Assembly: GCA_947579605.1 (NCBI GenBank)
Contig: OX388327.1
Span: 6,497,122-6,561,121 of the forward strand
From: Athripsodes cinereus
Lineage: Eukaryota > Arthropoda > Insecta > Trichoptera > Leptoceridae
DNA: 64,000 nucleotides
Direction of reading: 5' to 3'
Made by a program: the position numbers and the translations under genes. Shown here one piece after another: positions 60,701-64,000 of the stretch. The notes beneath the pieces are model-generated. The model did no database searches and was not told the origin of the DNA. It worked only from the letters and a program-made list of their open reading frames with translations. The first letter of the stretch is position 1. Every line of letters begins with the position of its first letter.

Positions 60701-60804
60701 GACGAATTATTTCAACCTGTTTTAAACAACTTCCAAAGATTTTAGTGGTGGTCGGTTTTCAGCTCTTAAGTTTGCTGGTTTTTGGTTTTCTAAGGTTTTT
60801 ATTT

Positions 60805-61600
60805 TTTCAGCTCTAAAATTTGCTGGTTATTATTGTTTGAATAAGCTGTTGTGTGTCTATTTACTACATCTATTCTTCATGTATCTACCTGTTTTCAGCT
60901 CTAAAATTTGCTGGTTATTATTGTTTGATTAAGCTGTTGTGTGTCTATTTACTACATCTATTCTTCATGTACCTATCTGTTTTCAGCTCTAAAATTTGCT
61001 GGTTATTATTGTTTGATTAAGCTGTTGTGTGTCTATTTACTACATCTATTCTTCATGTACCTATCTGTTTTCAGCTCTAAAATTTGCTGGCTATTATTGT
61101 TTGATTAAGCTGTTGTGTGTCTATTTACTACATCTATTCTTCATGTACCTATCTGTTTTCAGCTCTAAAATTTGCTGGCTATTATTGTTTGATTAAGCTG
61201 TTGTGTGTCTATTTACTACATCTATTCTTCATGTACCTATCTGTTTTCAGCTCTAAAATTTGCTGGTTATTATTGTTTGATTAAGCTGTTGTGTGTCTAT
61301 TTACTACATCTATTCTTCATGTACCTATCTGTTTTCAGCTCTAAAATTTGCTGGTTATTATTGTTTGATTAAGCTGTTGTGTGTCTATTTACTACATCTA
61401 TTCTTCATGTACCTATCTGTTTTCAGCTCTAAAATTTGCTGGCTATTATTGTTTGATAAAGCTGTTGTGTGTCTATTTACTACATCTATTCTTCATGTAC
61501 CTATCTGTTTTCAGCTCTAAAATTGACTGGTTGTTGGTTTTCTTATTTAGTTATCTGTTTGATAAAGGTGTCCGTCTATTCACTCAATCTATTCATATAT
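60805..61600 (+). repeat. 88-bp satellite array, about nine units
   Basis: The word CAGCTCTAAAATTTGCTGG begins at 60808, 60896, 60984, 61072, 61160, 61248, 61336, 61424 and (diverged) 61512, exactly 88 bp apart. Each unit continues TTATTATTGTTTGATTAAGC TGTTGTGTGTCTATTTACTA CATCTATTCTTCATGTACC. Units differ at only a few sites, the outer ones more (the last has ATTGACTGG, a degraded half-unit precedes at 60761). Because 88 is not a multiple of three, the open frames inside translate the unit in three frames in turn and are not genes. Confidence 0.96.
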
Positions 61601-61737
61601 GCCGTTCTCTCGGCTCACCTCACAATGGATGCAATGTGAGGTGTTAAGATAATACAAGACAATTCTAATCCAAAGGTTTCGTGGATTGATACAATAATAT
61701 GAAAATGTCTACTTAATTAGTGCCTATTTTCACAATC

Positions 61738-61945
61738 CTATCGCCATCGCGGAGGGCAAGACAGAAAAGGTAGAAATGGTAAAATCCGACCAAGAGACAC
61801 TTATATGAACCAAGTAAAAAGGACATGAACTGTGGCACATATAACTAAAGAAACTAGCTGAAAATAGGGAGGAATGGAGAAGAAAATCCAAACTCGTTGC
61901 AGACCAATCCAATGGATTGTAACTCATTATACATATTTTCACTAA
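61738..61945 (+). mobile_element. LINE-B 3' end, second copy
   Basis: ATCGCCATCGCGGAGGGCAA GACAG (IAIAEGKT), CGACCAAGAGACACTTATAT GAACCAAGTAAAAAGGACAT GAACTG and NREEWRRKSKLVADQSNGL then a stop: the same end as 29480-29700. A small deletion within GRGRPR breaks the frame. Confidence 0.85.
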
Positions 61946-62243
61946 CTGCAGCATGTCCAGTTTTACACATTACTATTATAATGTTCATTTATATATTCTG
62001 CTGGTATCAAAGAGGAATTATCCATTAAAATTCCAGAAAGTTAATATACTTGTACATTTATATGTTATCAAGACTTGAATATAATATATAGGTTCTATTT
62101 TATGTACTCATAATAGGAATTATCAAATACCAATTGTTTCTAGTACTATGTAATACATTTTTGAAAATACCAAGTACCTACCTACTTTTAAAATTCAATT
62201 AAAAACAAACGTTTTCTTCTAGTATAATTATATTCTTTATTTT

Positions 62244-62358
62244 AAAAGACATCTTTCGTCTTATAAAGACGTTGTCAATATTGGGTGATTGACAATGATT
62301 TTATTTTTAGTTATTTCATTATGGAATTCTACTACTTATACACCGAAACAGTGAATTC
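62244..62358. mobile_element. MITE-2 copy with extension
   Basis: AAAGACATCTTTCGTCTTAT AAAGACGTTGTCAATATTGG GTGATTGACAATG, then TTCATTATGGAATTCTACTA CTTATACACCGAAACAGTGA ATTC, the extension shared with 10440-10505. The right arm of the palindrome is cut short. Confidence 0.65.
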
Positions 62359-62361
62359 TTT

Positions 62362-62640
62362 TATAGTTACTTGAAGTCCCCGGTAAAGGACAGTAGGCCT
62401 AGTCAAAACACATTTGGGTAAGCGTTACGTTTTCGTTTCGTTTTCGTTCAAATGTAGACGACGTTGCGAGAACGTGTCAATTTTCGTAGCTACTTGTGTA
62501 TTTTAGCTACGATAATTGAAATTCGGACGAAAACGGAATGAAAACTTGACTAGGCCTACAGGTCTCTAAATCATTTCTGCAAATTTTCGAGGGTCTTTTT
62601 CGTGTCATTCACTGCCAAATATGTAAATAAAGCACACATT
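62362..62640 (+). repeat. DR1 5' half interrupted by MITE-1
   Basis: AGTCCCCGGTAAAGGACAG precedes and CAGGTCTCTAAATCATTTCT GCAAATTTTCGAGGGTCTTT follows the MITE-1 copy; together they are DR1 5' sequence (CCCCGGTAAAGAATAGGTCT at 41370). Confidence 0.75.
62396..62556. mobile_element. MITE-1 copy B, TA-flanked
   Basis: Ends GGCCTAGTCAAAACACATTT and AAAACTTGACTAGGCC, flanked by TA at 62394-62395 and 62557-62558. The interior AAGCGTTACGTTTTCGTTTC GTTTTCGTTCAAA..TTTTCG TAGCTACTTGTGTATTTTAG is almost identical to copy A on its left half; part of the right arm is deleted (ATTGAAATTCGGACG). It lies inside DR1. Confidence 0.87.
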
Positions 62641-62784
62641 GGTATACATGAATGGAAAAGAGAAGAAATAGAGAGGAAAAGGAAAGTATAATTTTATGTT
62701 TGGTCTAATTATTTACAGGGAAAAAACACATGTGATGAAAGAAATAAAAATATGTATAAAAACACTAGATCATTAATTTTCTAA

Positions 62785-62905
62785 CGAAATAAATTTAATG
62801 TTGAAGAAATAGGAACCTTGTGTGTGTCTGTTCCAGAGCCTGGCGCCATTAACAGTAAAGGAATCCGTATAAAAGTTAGACTGACGAAAGAGGATAAGTA
62901 GGTAC
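62785..62905 (-). mobile_element. Jockey/CR1-like RT C-terminus fragment
   Basis: The minus strand reads LFRQSNFYTDSFTVNGARLW NRHTQGSYFF. S-x-FY-x-DSFTV-x-GARLWN matches the same C-terminal landmark as NSFSVHGARCWNSLP at 34540-34600. After LWN the NSLP motif is mutated. Confidence 0.72.
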
Positions 62906-63090
62906 TTGAATAGTAAATTTTTAGATAAACTATAAATTCTACATTCTAGACCATAGATCACCTCCACAATCTCCATAGATATTTGAATCCACAGATAATT
63001 GCGAAGGTACCTACCTACTCTTAGTGGAAGGACGGCACAACGGAAATATGGAGAATTCTATGAACTGTTTTGGTCAAATTCTTAACAAGT

Positions 63091-63211
63091 TTTTTTTTTT
63101 TTAAAGATATATCTGGGTTATGTTATAAACCCAAATACAACCTTATACACCTATCACACTAAGCTAAAAGCTTGTGCCGTGAAAGGGGAGTTTGCCGGCA
63201 CCTGGGATCGA
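63091..63211 (-). mobile_element. SINE-1, 5'-truncated inside box B
   Basis: In reverse: TCGATCCCAGGTGCCGGCAA ACTCC, the body and AACCCAGATATATCTTTAAA with A10. The SINE stops in the middle of box B at 63211, and the AATAAATA tail of a LINE-K 3' end begins in the next bases on the same strand. The missing head of the SINE does not reappear on the other side of the LINE fragment. Confidence 0.9.
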
Positions 63212-63362
63212 TTTTTTATTTATTTATTTATTCTTTACTGTACATTGATAAAAAACAATTACATAAAAGGTATACATTCAAATTAAATACAGTCAATATA
63301 CAGAGGGCGAGTTTATCGCAAAGGCGCGATCTCTTCCAACTAACCCAAACACTTTTGTAAAA
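63212..63362 (-). mobile_element. LINE-K 3' end fused to SINE-1
   Basis: TTTTTTATTTATTTATTTAT TCTTTACTGTACATTGAT, CAATATACAGAGGGCGAGTT TATCGCAAAGGCGCGATCTC TTCCAACTAACCC: a 150-bp LINE-K 3' end in reverse, 5'-truncated at about 63362. Its tail abuts the truncated SINE. Confidence 0.85.
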
Positions 63363-63479
63363 TGAGCATTGCAATTTTTAATTTTGGATAAGTGTATTGA
63401 TTTATATTGTAGAAATACATGTTAATTGTAGAAAATTACGTAGAAATAAAATAAATATGCAATAAATTGTATCTTTTTG

Positions 63480-63695
63480 CAATTTTTGAGCGTCCTGTAA
63501 TAAGAGGTATTCAAAAAAAACAACACGTGTAAGACAATTAACTTCTTCAGTTCAGCGAAAAGGTATGCAACCCAACCTAAGCATGGAGAGGAGGACTTAC
63601 GATTGGTCGAAGTTTTTTTTTACAAGAACAGAGAGGACAACATGTTGGTCTCCTGGTTACCCCTTTTGTGGGAGATGCCATTATGGAAAATAAAA
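63480..63695 (+). repeat. DR1 long copy
   Basis: TTGAGCGTCCTGTAATAAGA GG, TTCTTCAGTTCAGCGAAAAG GTATGCAACCCAACCT, AGAACAGAGAGGACAACATG TTGGTCTCCTGGTTACCCCT TTTGTGGGAGATGCCATTAT GG: DR1 from near its start to the 3' hairpin, with diverged middle. Confidence 0.78.
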
Positions 63696-63767
63696 AAAAT
63701 CTAATAAATATTCAAGTGTAAATAATAATTATTAACCCTTCAATGCCTACAGTACCAAAATACAATT

Positions 63768-64000
63768 ATATTCTTCTTCTTCTTCAGCCGTCTCTCCACT
63801 GCTGGATGTAGGCCTCTTCTAATTTCTTCCATTCTTCTTTTCTTTGGGCTTCTCTCATCCACCTGCTACCCGCGACAGGGACAATATCATCGGCCCAACG
63901 TTTCTGAGGCCGGCCTATTCCTCTTTTCATGTCCCATGGTCTCCATCCTAGGACTCTGGGTGCCCATCTGTCTGTTCCCTGTCTGGCAACATGACCTGCC
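63768..64000 (-). mobile_element. LINE-H RT C-terminal end, runs off the window
   Basis: The minus strand reads AGHVARQGTDRWAPRVLGWR PWDMKR, GIGRPQKRWADDIVPVAGSR WMREAQRKEEWKKLEEAYIQ QWRDG then a stop and AAGAAGAAGAAGAAT. GH-x-AR-x-x-DRW..L-x-WRP, GRP-x-x-RW-DDI..AG-x-x-W and EW-x-x-LEEAY-x-QQW are a well-known LINE C-terminal pattern in insects. The frame is open over its visible length, so the copy is young; the 5' part lies beyond the window. Confidence 0.9.

Noticed and set aside
60805..61600. Regularly spaced repeats considered as a CRISPR array
   Set aside because: Units are contiguous tandem repeats with no unique spacers, and the sequence is clearly eukaryotic.
61293..61647. Open frames of 75 and 88 codons with repeated YLLHLFFMYLSVFSSK segments
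   Set aside because: They translate the 88-bp satellite in successive frames; the period is not a multiple of three and nothing outside the array continues the frame.

Overview
The window is AT-rich animal nuclear DNA, almost certainly from an insect. There is no bacterial gene packing, operon, Shine-Dalgarno pattern, CRISPR array or phage. Nearly every recognisable piece is a decayed transposable element: reverse-transcriptase tails of non-LTR retrotransposons (LINEs), tRNA-derived SINEs, MITEs, a hAT element and hammerhead-bearing Penelope-like ends. The style (TACCTA and TATG microsatellites, AATAAATAAATA tails, a LINE 3' UTR with a TCGCGCCTCTGCGATAAACT box) is familiar from Lepidoptera and Hemiptera; the sequence alone does not settle the order. 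No intact host gene was found. The window reads as intergenic or intronic DNA, and the few open frames of 60-97 codons that are not in repeats resemble nothing I recognise.

Names used below are local labels. LINE-A: RT tail with DIRAQGMSWEEV and a (GAT)n tail. LINE-B: RTE-like, with the longest RT remnant. LINE-C: KWRSIFSAYSAREAA end, (TATG)n tail. LINE-E: GRPRTTW...DQIL end, (TATAG/GATA)n tail. LINE-F: DREAF..LVANLR end, (GAA)n tail. LINE-G: RKADP end, (GAA)n tail. LINE-H, -I and -J: single RT tails. LINE-K: Jockey/CR1-like with an AATAAATA tail. LINE-L: hairpin-rich 3' end with an (ATA)n tail. SINE-1 and SINE-2 are tRNA-like SINEs. DR1 is an unclassified dispersed repeat with at least 30 fragments. 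T1-T7, MITE-1 and MITE-2 are terminal-inverted-repeat or foldback elements.

Layout. 0-9 kb: LINE-I, LINE-A, DR1, a 5S rRNA pseudogene, a LINE gag-like remnant, a complete non-autonomous hAT with 8-bp target duplications, two long palindromes carrying hammerhead-ribozyme halves, MITE-1 and LINE-E/A tails. 9-20 kb: LINE-C, a TA-flanked MITE, LINE-E with a 95-bp duplication, SINE-1, nested T3-in-DR1 and LINE-F-in-LINE-E, a hammerhead core, the T5 element with a nested T6, and LINE-G tails. 20-33 kb: mixed LINE pieces, a hAT MITE, a 255-bp trinucleotide array, SINE-2, the LINE-B RT split at its YADD motif by another LINE, T5 copy 2, a second SINE-2 and a long inverted repeat. 33-43 kb: two more hammerhead cores, a Jockey-like RT tail, and two 735-bp T1 elements in opposite orientation. 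43-57 kb: a sparse region with LINE-L, SINE-1, T7 and T3 copies, and several stretches with nothing recognisable. 57-64 kb: SINE-1/LINE-A, LINE-F RT, an 88-bp satellite, LINE-B 3' end, MITE-1 inside DR1, a LINE-SINE chimera, and LINE-H running off the end.

The most interesting signals are (i) a scattered family of Penelope/retrozyme-type hammerhead cores, most with a self-complementary stem III expected to work as dimers, two of them built into near-perfect palindromes; (ii) DR1, the commonest repeat here, which appears to share its 3' end and (TATAG/GATA)n tail with LINE-E and so may be its non-autonomous partner; and (iii) several nested insertions that date each other.
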